This document shows positions 15,551-24,850 of a stretch of 64,000 nucleotides of DNA, one piece after another. Position numbers and translations under genes: made by a program. Source of the DNA: Pedobacter sp. PLR (lineage in GTDB: Bacteria; Bacteroidota; Bacteroidia; Sphingobacteriales; Sphingobacteriaceae); assembly GCF_026239675.1 (NCBI RefSeq), contig NZ_JAPIVQ010000004.1, forward strand, positions 372,001 to 436,000, read 5' to 3'. Positions within the stretch are counted from its first letter, which is position 1; each line of letters begins with the position of its first letter. The notes under the pieces were generated by a model, which was not told the DNA's origin, did no database searches, and saw only the letters and a program-made list of their open reading frames with translations.

Positions 15551-18500
15551 ATGAAAAAAAGATTTCTACAAATCGCTGATTGGCGGAAGGTTCTGCTGCT
15601 TGGAATGGCGTTCTTCTATGGGAATGTCGCTATTTCCAATACATCCACCACAGCACATTCTGCCGGAGACCTGATGCGTTCTGCCTACCAATTGATAACG
15701 ATCAAAGGGAAAGTGACGGACGAACTGGGGATGCCAATCCCAGGGACCACGGTACGCCACAAAGAAACCGGGGGAACTACAGCGACAAATGCTGATGGTG
15801 AATATAATATCAATGTGCCTCAAAGCTCTGGTACCCTGGTTTTCTCTGTTGTCGGCTACCAAACAAAAGAAGTAGCGCTTAAATCTAATACCGTTATCAA
15901 TATTACCATGGAGGCGGTTGCAGGAAACCTGAATGAAATAGTGGTTGTTGGTTATGGTACGCAGAAAAAAGCAACAGTTACCGGTTCTGTAGTATCCGTT
16001 AAGGGCAGTGAGATTGTTAAAAGTCCTGCCATTAATGTGGCAAATTCATTAGCTGGCCGTTTACCGGGTGTTATCATTAATAATCGTTCGGGTGAACCAG
16101 GACGCGACAATCCGTCAATCAGTATCCGTGGCCGCAGTACAACAGGGAATTCATCTGCACTGGTTATTATAGATGGTGTGGAGCGGAGTGGTTTGGGGCA
16201 AATCAACCCGAATGATATTGAAAGTATTTCGGTACTTAAAGATGCGTCAGCGGCAATCTACGGAGCGCGCGCAGCTAACGGAGTTATATTGGTGACTACT
16301 AAGCGCGGAAGTGCTAATGCTGCACCTACCGTTAATTTATCATATAATCAGGGGTTCACAGGGCCTACAAGAAATCCTGTAATGGCAGATTCTTATACCT
16401 TTTTTAATGTTTACAATGAAATTGAAGCGGGGGAGGGCCGCCCTGCAAAGTATACTGCGGAGGAGCTGGAGAAATTTAAAGCCGGAACAGATCCCGGGTA
16501 TGCCAATTTTAACTGGTATGACTTCATTGTGAAAAAATGGACCCCTCAGCACAGAACCGATCTTTCTGTTTCTGGTGGTAGTAATGGTACACAATACTTT
16601 CTTTCATTCGGTGAAGTGATGCAGGATGGCCAGTATAAGTTTGGATCAACTAAGGTAAAACAGTATAATTTGCGGTCAAATGTAGATGTACAAGTCAGCG
16701 ATAATTTTAAAGTTGGAATGAATTTGGCCGCACGCTTTGATGACAATCATTTCCCTTACCGGAGTATGAATGAGCTCAATAGTCATATCTTTCTGTACCA
16801 GCCAAATTGGGTGCCATACTGGCCAGGAACAGATCTTAAAACGCCCAATCGTGCCAATGATAATATCATCAATTTTGTGAGCGATGATAACGGCTATCAG
16901 CGTGTTAAAACGACCACTATCCAAACGACTTTATTTGCTAAATGGACATTGCCCTGGGTTAAAGGTCTATCTTTAAGTGGAAGTGGGAGCTATGATCCCA
17001 ATACGCAATTCCGAAAAACATGGCAGCTACCTACTTATGTTTATTATAAGAACGCAACAGGTGACGGGTATACCCGGGCAAGGTCAGGTTTTGGTGTGGA
17101 TAAAGCAGACCTGCTGGATCGTACCGACATGGGCTCATTGTTTTACTTAACCGGAAGGATAAATTATGACCGTAAGTTTGGTAAACACAATTTTGCCGGC
17201 TTATTGGGTTATGAACAGCAAACCACTAAAAGTAATTATGTAGCTGCCTATCGTAGTGATTTCGTGTCAACGGCCCTGCCAGAGATTTTTGCCGGGAGCA
17301 GTGATAAGGCTAAACAAGGCAATGATGGATCAGCAGGCCAGGGGGCACGCAAAAATTATTTTGGAAGGATTACCTATGATTATGAAAGTAAATATCTCGC
17401 TGAATTTACCATGCGCCGGGATGGTTCACCCAATTTTCCATCTGCTAAAAGATGGGGTAATTTCCCAAGTGCATCAATCGGATATAGGATATCTGAAGAG
17501 CCTTTTTTAAAGAAATACGAGTTTATTAATGATCTGAAAATCAGAGCATCCTATGGTGTTTTAGGGAACGATCTGGTCAACTCTTTCCAGTATCTTCAAA
17601 CCTATGGATATGGTAATAATTATGTAATCGGCAATAATGACGTCACCGGTCTGATTCAAACGGGTGTTCCAAATCCAAATATCACATGGGAAACTGCAAA
17701 AACGGGAAACATCGGCCTGGATGCAAACCTTTGGAATGGGAAATTAGGTGTTACGTTTGAATATTTTAAAACCAGAAGGGCGGATATTCTGATGAAACGA
17801 TCAGCCGTTATTCCTGGCTACACAGGATTGGTATTGCCCGATGAAAATATTGGTATTGTGGACAACAGAGGTTTTGAATTGGTGTTAACCCATGTCAATA
17901 ATGATCATGCATTTAAATATGACTTTTCCGGAAATATAGCCTTTGCCAGAAATAAGGTGGTTTTTAGTGACGAGCAACCAGCGGCTGAGCAATACCAACT
18001 GGCTACAGGGCGCCCGATCGGCGCCGGGCTTTACTACAATGCCATAGACGTATTTAAAGACAAGGCGGAAGTAGATGCCTATCCGCATTTTGTGAATGCA
18101 CGGCCCGGAGACTTGAAATATGAAGATGTTAATCAGGATGGTGAACTGAATTCCAGAGACCAGATTCGTGTGAATCAAACCAATGTTCCCGAGATTACTT
18201 TTGGTTTCACTGCTAATTTCCGTTACAAAGGCTTCGACCTTTCTGTATTGTTGCAAGGCCAGGAAAATGCAAAATCTTACTTCGGGGGCTATTTCCCTGT
18301 GATGAGTTATTCCCTGGGGAATTTTCTTTCATGGCGCGCAGAGGACCGTTGGACGCCGCAAAACACCAATGCGACTATGCCCAGGGCATCATATGAGCTA
18401 TTTAATGATAACACCAGCAACTCTACTCAATGGTTGTTGAATGCTGGTTTTTTAAAGTTAAGAAATGTCGAATTGGGATATAATCTTCCGAAAGATCTGT

Positions 18501-18664
18501 TGGCAAAAATTAAGGTGAAAAATGTGCGGGTATCCGTTAGTGGAAGCAATCTGCTGATCATCTATGACCATATGAAGGATCTGGGATTTGATCCGGAAAC
18601 AACCGACTACTGGTATTACCCCCCGCAACGGGTAATTAACTTTGGTATCAATGTTACCTTATAA
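15551..18664 (+). CDS. SusC/RagA-type TonB-linked outer membrane transporter
   Basis: 1037 aa from the ATG at 15551 (MKKRFLQIADWRKV); an upstream ATG at 15512 lies in the leader. After the signal peptide come a carboxypeptidase-like regulatory domain (ITIKGKVTDELGMPIPGTTV), a TonB-box region (NEIVVVGYGTQKKATVTGSV), the plug (LAGRLPGVIINNRSGEPG, ISIRGRSTTGN, NPNDIESISVLKDASAAIYGARAANGVILVTTKRG) and a long beta-barrel ending at RVINFGINVTL. It imports a glycan or glycoside across the outer membrane together with the SusD protein encoded 10 nt downstream. Confidence 0.95.
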   Translation: MKKRFLQIADWRKVLLLGMAFFYGNVAISNTSTTAHSAGDLMRSAYQLITIKGKVTDELGMPIPGTTVRHKETGGTTATNADGEYNINVPQSSGTLVFSVVGYQTKEVALKSNTVINITMEAVAGNLNEIVVVGYGTQKKATVTGSVVSVKGSEIVKSPAINVANSLAGRLPGVIINNRSGEPGRDNPSISIRGRSTTGNSSALVIIDGVERSGLGQINPNDIESISVLKDASAAIYGARAANGVILVTTKRGSANAAPTVNLSYNQGFTGPTRNPVMADSYTFFNVYNEIEAGEGRPAKYTAEELEKFKAGTDPGYANFNWYDFIVKKWTPQHRTDLSVSGGSNGTQYFLSFGEVMQDGQYKFGSTKVKQYNLRSNVDVQVSDNFKVGMNLAARFDDNHFPYRSMNELNSHIFLYQPNWVPYWPGTDLKTPNRANDNIINFVSDDNGYQRVKTTTIQTTLFAKWTLPWVKGLSLSGSGSYDPNTQFRKTWQLPTYVYYKNATGDGYTRARSGFGVDKADLLDRTDMGSLFYLTGRINYDRKFGKHNFAGLLGYEQQTTKSNYVAAYRSDFVSTALPEIFAGSSDKAKQGNDGSAGQGARKNYFGRITYDYESKYLAEFTMRRDGSPNFPSAKRWGNFPSASIGYRISEEPFLKKYEFINDLKIRASYGVLGNDLVNSFQYLQTYGYGNNYVIGNNDVTGLIQTGVPNPNITWETAKTGNIGLDANLWNGKLGVTFEYFKTRRADILMKRSAVIPGYTGLVLPDENIGIVDNRGFELVLTHVNNDHAFKYDFSGNIAFARNKVVFSDEQPAAEQYQLATGRPIGAGLYYNAIDVFKDKAEVDAYPHFVNARPGDLKYEDVNQDGELNSRDQIRVNQTNVPEITFGFTANFRYKGFDLSVLLQGQENAKSYFGGYFPVMSYSLGNFLSWRAEDRWTPQNTNATMPRASYELFNDNTSNSTQWLLNAGFLKLRNVELGYNLPKDLLAKIKVKNVRVSVSGSNLLIIYDHMKDLGFDPETTDYWYYPPQRVINFGINVTL

Positions 18665-18674
18665 ACCTAACGAA

Positions 18675-20300
18675 ATGAAAAAGATAATCTATATATTATT
18701 GATATTAATCACTGGTAGCTCCTGTAACAAACTCGAGTTAAAACCTTTGGATAAACTATCAGAAGCAGACATCTGGAACGATCAGTTACTGATCACCTTA
18801 TACGTAAATGCTACCTATAATACCCTTAAGCATGGTTTTCAGCAAGATTTACTTTCAGCAGCTACCGATGAGGCGTATAATATCCATAATTGGACAAGTT
18901 TGCGAACAGTTCAAACCGGAGCAGTTACTGCTGATAACATTGGTGGCATTGGTGCTAAAGTCAACTACTTTAATTTTGCCTATAACAATATCCGGAATAT
19001 CAATGTATTTTTTGCCAGGATTGACGGGGCACCTGGCGATGATGCTTTTAAAAATGGTGTAAAAGGTGAAATGAGATTCTTGCGCGCTAATCTGTACGCC
19101 AATCTTATCTGGCGTTACGGAGGGGTACCTTTGATAACCAAAGTATTTCAACTTAATGACGACTTTAAAGTTTCCAGGGCAAGTTATGATGACTGTGTGA
19201 AGTATATTGTTAGCGAGCTGGACAATGCTGCGGCTTTGTTACCACCCGATCAGCCCAATAATCAGCTGGGACGCACCTCTGCCAATGCCTGTAAAGCACT
19301 GAAGAGCCGTGTATTGTTATACGGTGCCAGTGCGCTAAATAATCCGACACATGACCAGAGCAAATGGAAGGCGGCGGCCGATGCGAGCGAAGCATTGCTG
19401 AATGCAGGCTATAGCCTTAACGCTGATTACCAGGGTACATTTCTGGCTAACAATAAGGAAATAATCTTTGCCCGATACTTTACTCAAGCCAATAGTACCA
19501 ACTTTAATTTGGAACAGGGACGCAATGGATCAGATGGCTGGGGTGCCCACAATCCAACCCAGAACCTCGTTAATGCCTATGAAATGAAGGCTACAGGAGA
19601 ATTGCCCTATATCGAACAGCCCGACGGCTCTTTGTTATTAAATCCAGCTTCTGGTTATGATCCAAATAAGCCGTATGATGGACGAGACCCAAGATTTGAG
19701 GCATCCATTTTACATGACGGATCTGTTTGGGCTGGCAGGGAAACAGAAAGTTATCATGGTGGAAAAGACTCGCCGGAAGGTAATCAAGGCTTCAATGCCT
19801 CTCTTACTTCCTATTATCTGAAGAAGTTTCTAATAGAAAATATACCGCCGTCCGGCTCTACCCTCAAACCTACAAATCCCTGGATATTTTTCAGGTATGC
19901 CGAAATTTTACTAAATTATGCAGAAGCCAAATTTGAACTGGGTGACGAGGTCACTGCCCGTGAATATTTAAATAAGGTCCGTTCGCGCCCGGGTATTAAT
20001 ATGCCAGCTGTAAATGATAGTGGCGAAAAACTGAAGAAACGTATTCAGAATGAAAGACGTATAGAACTGGCCTTTGAAGAACACCGCTTTTTTGATGTTC
20101 GTCGCTGGAAAATTGCCAGCTCTACAGAAAGTAAAAGTCTACAGGCAATGAATATACAAAAGACGGGTTCGGTTAAAACCTATGCATTTGCCAAAATAAC
20201 CGATAGAGTATTTAAAGATGCCAATTATCTGCTACCTATTCCACGTGCGGAAATTGATAAAAGTCAAGGTTCACTACCACAAAATCCGGGCTATGAATAG
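18675..20300 (+). CDS. SusD-family (RagB) substrate-binding lipoprotein
   Basis: 541 aa from the ATG at 18675 (MKKIIYILLILITGSSC); the frame runs back to 18642 inside susC, but the lipoprotein signal starts here. The lipobox GSSC puts the mature Cys near residue 17. The family is shown by RFLRANLYANLIWRYGGVPLI, the TPR-like helices, the FRYAEILLNYAEAKFELGD segment and RIQNERRIELAFEEHRFFDVRRWKI near the C-terminus, ending PQNPGYE. It caps the neighbouring SusC barrel on the cell surface. Confidence 0.94.
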   Translation: MKKIIYILLILITGSSCNKLELKPLDKLSEADIWNDQLLITLYVNATYNTLKHGFQQDLLSAATDEAYNIHNWTSLRTVQTGAVTADNIGGIGAKVNYFNFAYNNIRNINVFFARIDGAPGDDAFKNGVKGEMRFLRANLYANLIWRYGGVPLITKVFQLNDDFKVSRASYDDCVKYIVSELDNAAALLPPDQPNNQLGRTSANACKALKSRVLLYGASALNNPTHDQSKWKAAADASEALLNAGYSLNADYQGTFLANNKEIIFARYFTQANSTNFNLEQGRNGSDGWGAHNPTQNLVNAYEMKATGELPYIEQPDGSLLLNPASGYDPNKPYDGRDPRFEASILHDGSVWAGRETESYHGGKDSPEGNQGFNASLTSYYLKKFLIENIPPSGSTLKPTNPWIFFRYAEILLNYAEAKFELGDEVTAREYLNKVRSRPGINMPAVNDSGEKLKKRIQNERRIELAFEEHRFFDVRRWKIASSTESKSLQAMNIQKTGSVKTYAFAKITDRVFKDANYLLPIPRAEIDKSQGSLPQNPGYE

Positions 20301-22425
20301 AATGAAATATACGCTTATAATCAGGAATATCCTGATGTTAATTCCTTTATTGATAAGTACGCAGGTATTTGCTCAGGAATTAAAGTCCGGTACGATCAAC
20401 CGAAAGGTATTGGTTCAAAGGCACAACATAAAACTTACAGACCTGGAAGCTGCGGGGCCAACACAGGTGGGTAACGGGAATTTCGCCTATGGGTTTGATG
20501 TTACCGGGATGCAAACCTTTAATGATCAGTTCACAACCATGTCGCATTGGAGCTGGCACAGTACTAAACCTCCAAAGGGTCTTACAGCTGCTGATTTCAT
20601 TAAAACGAAGAAAAAAACAAATGGCCGGATGGTGGCTTACGATTTACCGAATCCGAAGCAACCCGAACTTACCCAATGGCTGGCCAGCAATCCACATCGT
20701 TTTAATCTGGGGCGTGTTGGTCTTTGGCTAAAGAAAAAGAATGGGGATATGGTCAATAAATCAGATATCGGGCAGCCGGTTCAGTATTTCGACTTGTGGA
20801 CAGCAATGGCCGAAAGCAACTTCACCATAGAAGGGCTGCCGGTTAAAGTAATTACTGTGGGCGACCCTCAAAAGGATATCATAGGGTTTAAGATAGAGTC
20901 GCCGCTTATCGCCGCCGGGCGACTTGGTGTCTTCATAGAGTTTCCATATGCGAGTCTTGAATATTTTAGTACAGGAGCTGATTATCAAAATCAGCCTGCA
21001 CATCAAACAACGATACGCAATGAGGGACCTAATCAGGTCAGCTTTAACAGACAGCTGGACAGTACAACATACCAGGTAAAGGCGCGGTGGACAGGAGCGG
21101 GGAAAGTGGAGAAAGAAAAGGAACATCATTTTAAATTCAGTCCTAAAGGGTCGAATGCTGTTGAATATGTGTTTTCTTTTTCACCTGAGGGGATTTCTGA
21201 TGCTATACCGACTTTCACACAGGTTTGTTTAAACAGTGCTGCGGCATGGCCGGAATTTTGGAAAAGTGGTGCCGCCATTGATCTGTCCGAAAGTAAAGAT
21301 AGCCGATGGATGGAGTTAGAGCGACGAATTGTGTTGTCTCAATACCTGATGAAAATAAATGCATCTGGAAAATACCCACCACAGGAAACAGGCCTGGTTA
21401 ATAACAGCTGGTATGGTCGTTTTCATTATGAAATGTACTGGTGGCATTCGGCTCACTACGCATTATGGGATCGTTGGCCCTTACTGGAAAATAGCTTGCA
21501 TGTTTATGCCGACAACTTATCCGCTTCGCTGGAAAGAGCAAAGTTACAGGGGTATGAAGGTGCCAGATGGCCCAAATGTACAGGTCCTGACGGGATGGAA
21601 TGGCCAGACGAGACACATGCCTTTTTAATCTGGCAGCAACCTCACCCCATTTTCTTTGCTGAACTGGATTACCGTGCACATCCTACTTTGCAAACGCTAA
21701 AGAAATGGGACAATATCATAGAAGGTACAGCGGATTTTATGGCCTCCTATGCCTATTTAGACAAAACCAGGAATGAATATATATTAGGCTCGCCTATAAA
21801 ATCAGTTCCGGAGAACAATAATTCGTATACGACACAAAACCCGGCTTTCGAAATGTCGTATTGGCGATTTGGCCTGCAGACAGCGCTGCAATGGAAACAC
21901 CGGCTTAAGGTAACACCAAAGCCTGACTGGGAAAGGGTATTGAATGGTTTGGCTCCGATACCGACAAGAGATGGCCTGTATGAACAATGGGAAGGCATCG
22001 ATAGCATGTGGACAAAATTTAACTTTGAACATCCGGCGATGACAGGAGTGTTTGGCGTTTTGCCAGGTAATGGTGTTGACCTGAAGATCATGGAAAAGAC
22101 TTACCAAAAAGTACAGTCTGTATGGAAATATGATACCGGTTGGGGTTGGGACTTTCCAATGGTAGCCATGTGTGCAGCCAGACTTGGACATCCAAAAGAT
22201 GCGGTGGAGATGCTTTTACATCCATCTAAAAAATTCGGATTTGATAATCATGGCTTTGTAGGCGGCGGCAATCCTTATCCTTATATTCCTTCTAACGGAG
22301 GTCTGTTATATGCAGTCGCTATGATGACCGCCGGTTGGGATGGGGATAAAAATATTCATCAACCCGGATGGCCAAAAGATGGTTCATGGGTAGTAAGATG
22401 GGAGAATCTAAAAAAAGCGCCATAA
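20293..22425 (+). CDS. Secreted six-hairpin (alpha/alpha) glycosidase-like enzyme, family uncertain
   Basis: 710 aa from the ATG at 20293, overlapping the susD stop by 8 nt; a cleavable signal peptide ends near STQVFAQ. The N-terminal 300 residues look like a beta-sandwich (GNGNFAYGFDVTGMQTF, then VFIEFPYASLEYF). The rest has the aromatic-rich pattern of an alpha/alpha barrel: GRFHYEMYWWHSAHYALWDRWPLL, GYEGARWPKCTGPDG, THAFLIWQQPHPIFFAELDYR, VWKYDTGWGWDFPMVAMCAAR. This layout resembles GH65/GH95-type enzymes, and Glu in FHYEMYWW or EGARWPK region residues are acid candidates, but I cannot place the family. It is the likely degradative enzyme of locus 1. Confidence 0.7.
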   Translation: MNRMKYTLIIRNILMLIPLLISTQVFAQELKSGTINRKVLVQRHNIKLTDLEAAGPTQVGNGNFAYGFDVTGMQTFNDQFTTMSHWSWHSTKPPKGLTAADFIKTKKKTNGRMVAYDLPNPKQPELTQWLASNPHRFNLGRVGLWLKKKNGDMVNKSDIGQPVQYFDLWTAMAESNFTIEGLPVKVITVGDPQKDIIGFKIESPLIAAGRLGVFIEFPYASLEYFSTGADYQNQPAHQTTIRNEGPNQVSFNRQLDSTTYQVKARWTGAGKVEKEKEHHFKFSPKGSNAVEYVFSFSPEGISDAIPTFTQVCLNSAAAWPEFWKSGAAIDLSESKDSRWMELERRIVLSQYLMKINASGKYPPQETGLVNNSWYGRFHYEMYWWHSAHYALWDRWPLLENSLHVYADNLSASLERAKLQGYEGARWPKCTGPDGMEWPDETHAFLIWQQPHPIFFAELDYRAHPTLQTLKKWDNIIEGTADFMASYAYLDKTRNEYILGSPIKSVPENNNSYTTQNPAFEMSYWRFGLQTALQWKHRLKVTPKPDWERVLNGLAPIPTRDGLYEQWEGIDSMWTKFNFEHPAMTGVFGVLPGNGVDLKIMEKTYQKVQSVWKYDTGWGWDFPMVAMCAARLGHPKDAVEMLLHPSKKFGFDNHGFVGGGNPYPYIPSNGGLLYAVAMMTAGWDGDKNIHQPGWPKDGSWVVRWENLKKAP

Positions 22426-22441
22426 TAAGATCATACTTGTA

Positions 22442-22480
22442 TTATCGCAATGCAGATTAGTATAATATGCATTGCGATAA
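22442..22480. repeat. 13-bp inverted repeat between convergent genes
   Basis: TTATCGCAATGCA (22442-22454) and TGCATTGCGATAA (22468-22480) are perfect complements with a 13-nt loop, 16 nt past the glycosidase stop. No T run follows on either strand, so it may be a weak bidirectional terminator or an mRNA 3'-end stabilising hairpin. Confidence 0.6.
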
Positions 22481-22538
22481 AAACAAGAAACGATGACTAT
22501 CGCAAACGTTACTGCAGTTTTTTATAAGCTTTTAGATC

Positions 22539-22619
22539 ATGTCTAAAGTTTTTTTACTTCTATGCCTCAGTATGTTGAATGGTTTGTCCGGCGGAATATC
22601 CTGCACTTTTATTGACTGA
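22539..22619 (+). pseudogene. Possible truncated secreted-protein gene (signal peptide only)
   Basis: A 26-codon ORF, MSKVFLLLCLSMLNGLSGG and then ISCTFID, looks like a lipoprotein or secretory signal followed at once by a stop. A shift of one frame stays open for about 30 more codons without resembling a known family. It may be the remains of a last gene of locus 1, or chance. Confidence 0.25.
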
Positions 22620-22699
22620 TCTTACAGTCTGTATTGATGCTGGAATGACGATATCATCACCTATATTCCCTCGTATCTCTTGTTTCTAGGGGACCTGTG

Positions 22700-24343
22700 C
22701 TACATTTTCTTAGCACTCATTTCGCTGTTCTGGATCTTGGTCAGGCTGATGACGTTTCCTTTGGCATCCAAATTAAAAATAATGGAAGCGTCCAAATCCC
22801 GGGCGAAAAACTTGTGCTTAGCAAATGGCACCAGCTCTTTCCTGTCATTTCCAACCTTTCCATACAGTGTATTGTTCTCTAACACTACCTCAAATACCGG
22901 CCCCGGATTAAATTGATATTTGCCTGGATAACTTTGCATTAATTTGACAGGTACGCTGATTTTTTTCCTGGCTTGCAGTCTGGTGTTTTTGCGGGTGCCT
23001 GTATTGGGTAGTCCCGTTCCAGTTATGGCAACGCCTACTATTTTTCCGTTTTGATCTTTTTCAAAATTCAAACTGGTCAGGCTGTTTTCCAAAACAAAAT
23101 GATCTTTTTTATAGGGGATCAAGCGGATTCTTGGGCCACCCAGGTAGTAATACATCAGGTTCCCCTCCAGCATCCTTACATAATATTCCCCGCCATTTGC
23201 CAATTTGTATATTCCCTGATAAGCTTCTAGTTCAGACGTTGTCATGGTAATGGCCTTATAATCGTAAGGCTTTCCTAAAGCAGCGGCCAGCATTTTTGAA
23301 GCAAGGATGTCCGGGTCGGCAGGGTTGTCGCAGTTCCTTAGAATGGCTATGAACAAGTTTTTTTTCGGCAGGTAAGCAACGTAGGTGAAAAAACCGTTAA
23401 CTACTCCGACGTGTTTGACACTCGGAGTTCCCTGCACATTGCCGGTTTCCCAGCCATAACCATAACCGGTTAGTCTCCCGTTGCTAAGCTGATAAGAGGT
23501 ATGTGCTTTGTTAAGGATCTCCGGTTTCAGGAATTTCCCATCGTACAATGCAGAATACCATTTTTGAAGATCCCCGGCACTAGAAGCCAGCGAACCAGCG
23601 GCGTACGGCAGGGTCATACTCAGGTAGTCCGCATTCTGGTAACGTCCCTTCCTTTGCACATATCCCGATACCCTGCCAGTGATTAGCATGCCTGGGCTGT
23701 CGTAATAGGAATTTGTCATCCCAAGAGGTTTGAAAATTGTTTCATCGATATATTCTCCATACGGTTTACCGGTTATTTTTTCAACGATATATCCCAGCAA
23801 TATATAACCTGAATTGGAGTATTTGTAGTCCGATCCCGGCTCAAACTCCAGCGGTTCATCTTTGAAAAGATCAACCAGCTGTTTAGGCGCCAAATCCTTA
23901 CGTTTGAGTTCTTCCGTGAAGCTGGGTAATCCGCTATAGTTAATGACTCCCGAGGTATGAGTCAGCAAGGCCTTAATCGAGATCATTTTTTGCTTTTTGG
24001 GGAAATCCGGGATGTATTTGCGGATGTCATCGCTCAACGATAATTTCCCCTGCTCTGCAAGCTTAAGGATAGCGCAAGCCGTAAATTGTTTAGTAATGGA
24101 GCCCAGCCGGAATACATGGTCTGATTTCATATCCACATCAAGTTCTATATTGGCTTTACCAAAAGCTTTATTATAAATCAGCTGAGGCCCTTTAGAAAGG
24201 TAAATTACTGCGCCCGGACCGTCTTTGAGATAAATATTTGCTGCCAGAGAATCAAATAACTGATCTCCATTTTGCCCCTGGGTCACGAGCGGAGCAAGAG
24301 TAGAAAAGATAAGGCATAGCGCTGCCATTAATGATGTTTTCAT
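22700..24343 (-). CDS. Serine hydrolase of the beta-lactamase (class C / AmpC-like) family
   Basis: 547 aa with an N-terminal signal peptide (LIFSTLAPLVTQGQ), so periplasmic or secreted. The catalytic SxxK is in FRLGSITKQFTACAIL and the YxN in YKYSNSGYILLGYI; the HVGVVNGFF segment stands where the KTG-like motif would be. A C-terminal lipocalin-like beta domain (about 420-530) follows. Such proteins are usually D-aminopeptidases, esterases or penicillin-binding protein homologues rather than true beta-lactamases. It is divergently placed far from locus 1 genes and convergent with the glycosidase; next to it is a DUF6249 gene reading the same way. Confidence 0.88.
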   Translation of the reverse strand: MKTSLMAALCLIFSTLAPLVTQGQNGDQLFDSLAANIYLKDGPGAVIYLSKGPQLIYNKAFGKANIELDVDMKSDHVFRLGSITKQFTACAILKLAEQGKLSLSDDIRKYIPDFPKKQKMISIKALLTHTSGVINYSGLPSFTEELKRKDLAPKQLVDLFKDEPLEFEPGSDYKYSNSGYILLGYIVEKITGKPYGEYIDETIFKPLGMTNSYYDSPGMLITGRVSGYVQRKGRYQNADYLSMTLPYAAGSLASSAGDLQKWYSALYDGKFLKPEILNKAHTSYQLSNGRLTGYGYGWETGNVQGTPSVKHVGVVNGFFTYVAYLPKKNLFIAILRNCDNPADPDILASKMLAAALGKPYDYKAITMTTSELEAYQGIYKLANGGEYYVRMLEGNLMYYYLGGPRIRLIPYKKDHFVLENSLTSLNFEKDQNGKIVGVAITGTGLPNTGTRKNTRLQARKKISVPVKLMQSYPGKYQFNPGPVFEVVLENNTLYGKVGNDRKELVPFAKHKFFARDLDASIIFNLDAKGNVISLTKIQNSEMSAKKM

Positions 24344-24395
24344 TTTTAAAAGGTTATTGATAAATAATTAGGTTTGTGTACCGTTGATCCGGAAG

Positions 24396-24734
24396 CTAAT
24401 TGCCTTTTTGCATTCGTTTTAATAAGGCATAAGAAAAGATCAGGGCTATCCCCAGGCCGAGAAAAACACCAAAGGCAATGGTAAAGAGTTTTTCCAGCTG
24501 GAGTAAAGTGCTGACTACGGTGCCGGCGGCGATTCCAAGCGCTATGCCTATACTGGTCATTCCCAATATAAGTAGATAGGGTAACAGATTGGTCTGACCC
24601 TTAAAGTGATCGGGGGAAAGTCCCCTTGCAATAATTTCCATTCGTTCCTTGTGCCTGGTGGTGAAATAGTAGTAGCTAATGCCGAATACGACCAGGGAGA
24701 TGGATATAAATAATGCTGCTGATGTGGTTTCCAT
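24396..24734 (-). CDS. DUF6249-type small membrane protein
   Basis: 112 aa from the ATG at 24734 (METTSAALFISISL); an earlier ATG at 24782 would place the start within the palindromic control site. Three hydrophobic segments are visible (about 6-24, 49-72 and 79-103), with RHKERMEIIARGLSPDHF between the first two. In Bacteroidota this architecture often accompanies ECF sigma factors. It is divergent from the sigma factor gene and shares the 24777-24792 palindrome with it. Confidence 0.7.
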   Translation of the reverse strand: METTSAALFISISLVVFGISYYYFTTRHKERMEIIARGLSPDHFKGQTNLLPYLLILGMTSIGIALGIAAGTVVSTLLQLEKLFTIAFGVFLGLGIALIFSYALLKRMQKGN

Positions 24735-24776
24735 GTTTTTGCTGATTTCCTGATAAGACTGTATATATTTATAAGT

Positions 24777-24792
24777 GGTCACATATGTGACC
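24777..24792. promoter_or_regulatory. 16-bp perfect palindrome in the sigma/DUF6249 control region
   Basis: GGTCACATATGTGACC is an uninterrupted palindrome midway between divergent genes. It directly abuts a TAGTTTTG -7-like element (24795-24802) facing the sigma factor, where a bound dimer would block transcription. Confidence 0.65.
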
Positions 24793-24850
24793 TTTAGTTT
24801 TGAAACGCAGTCTAACCTATTGTAAATATGAAATTAATTTAGCCACAAGC

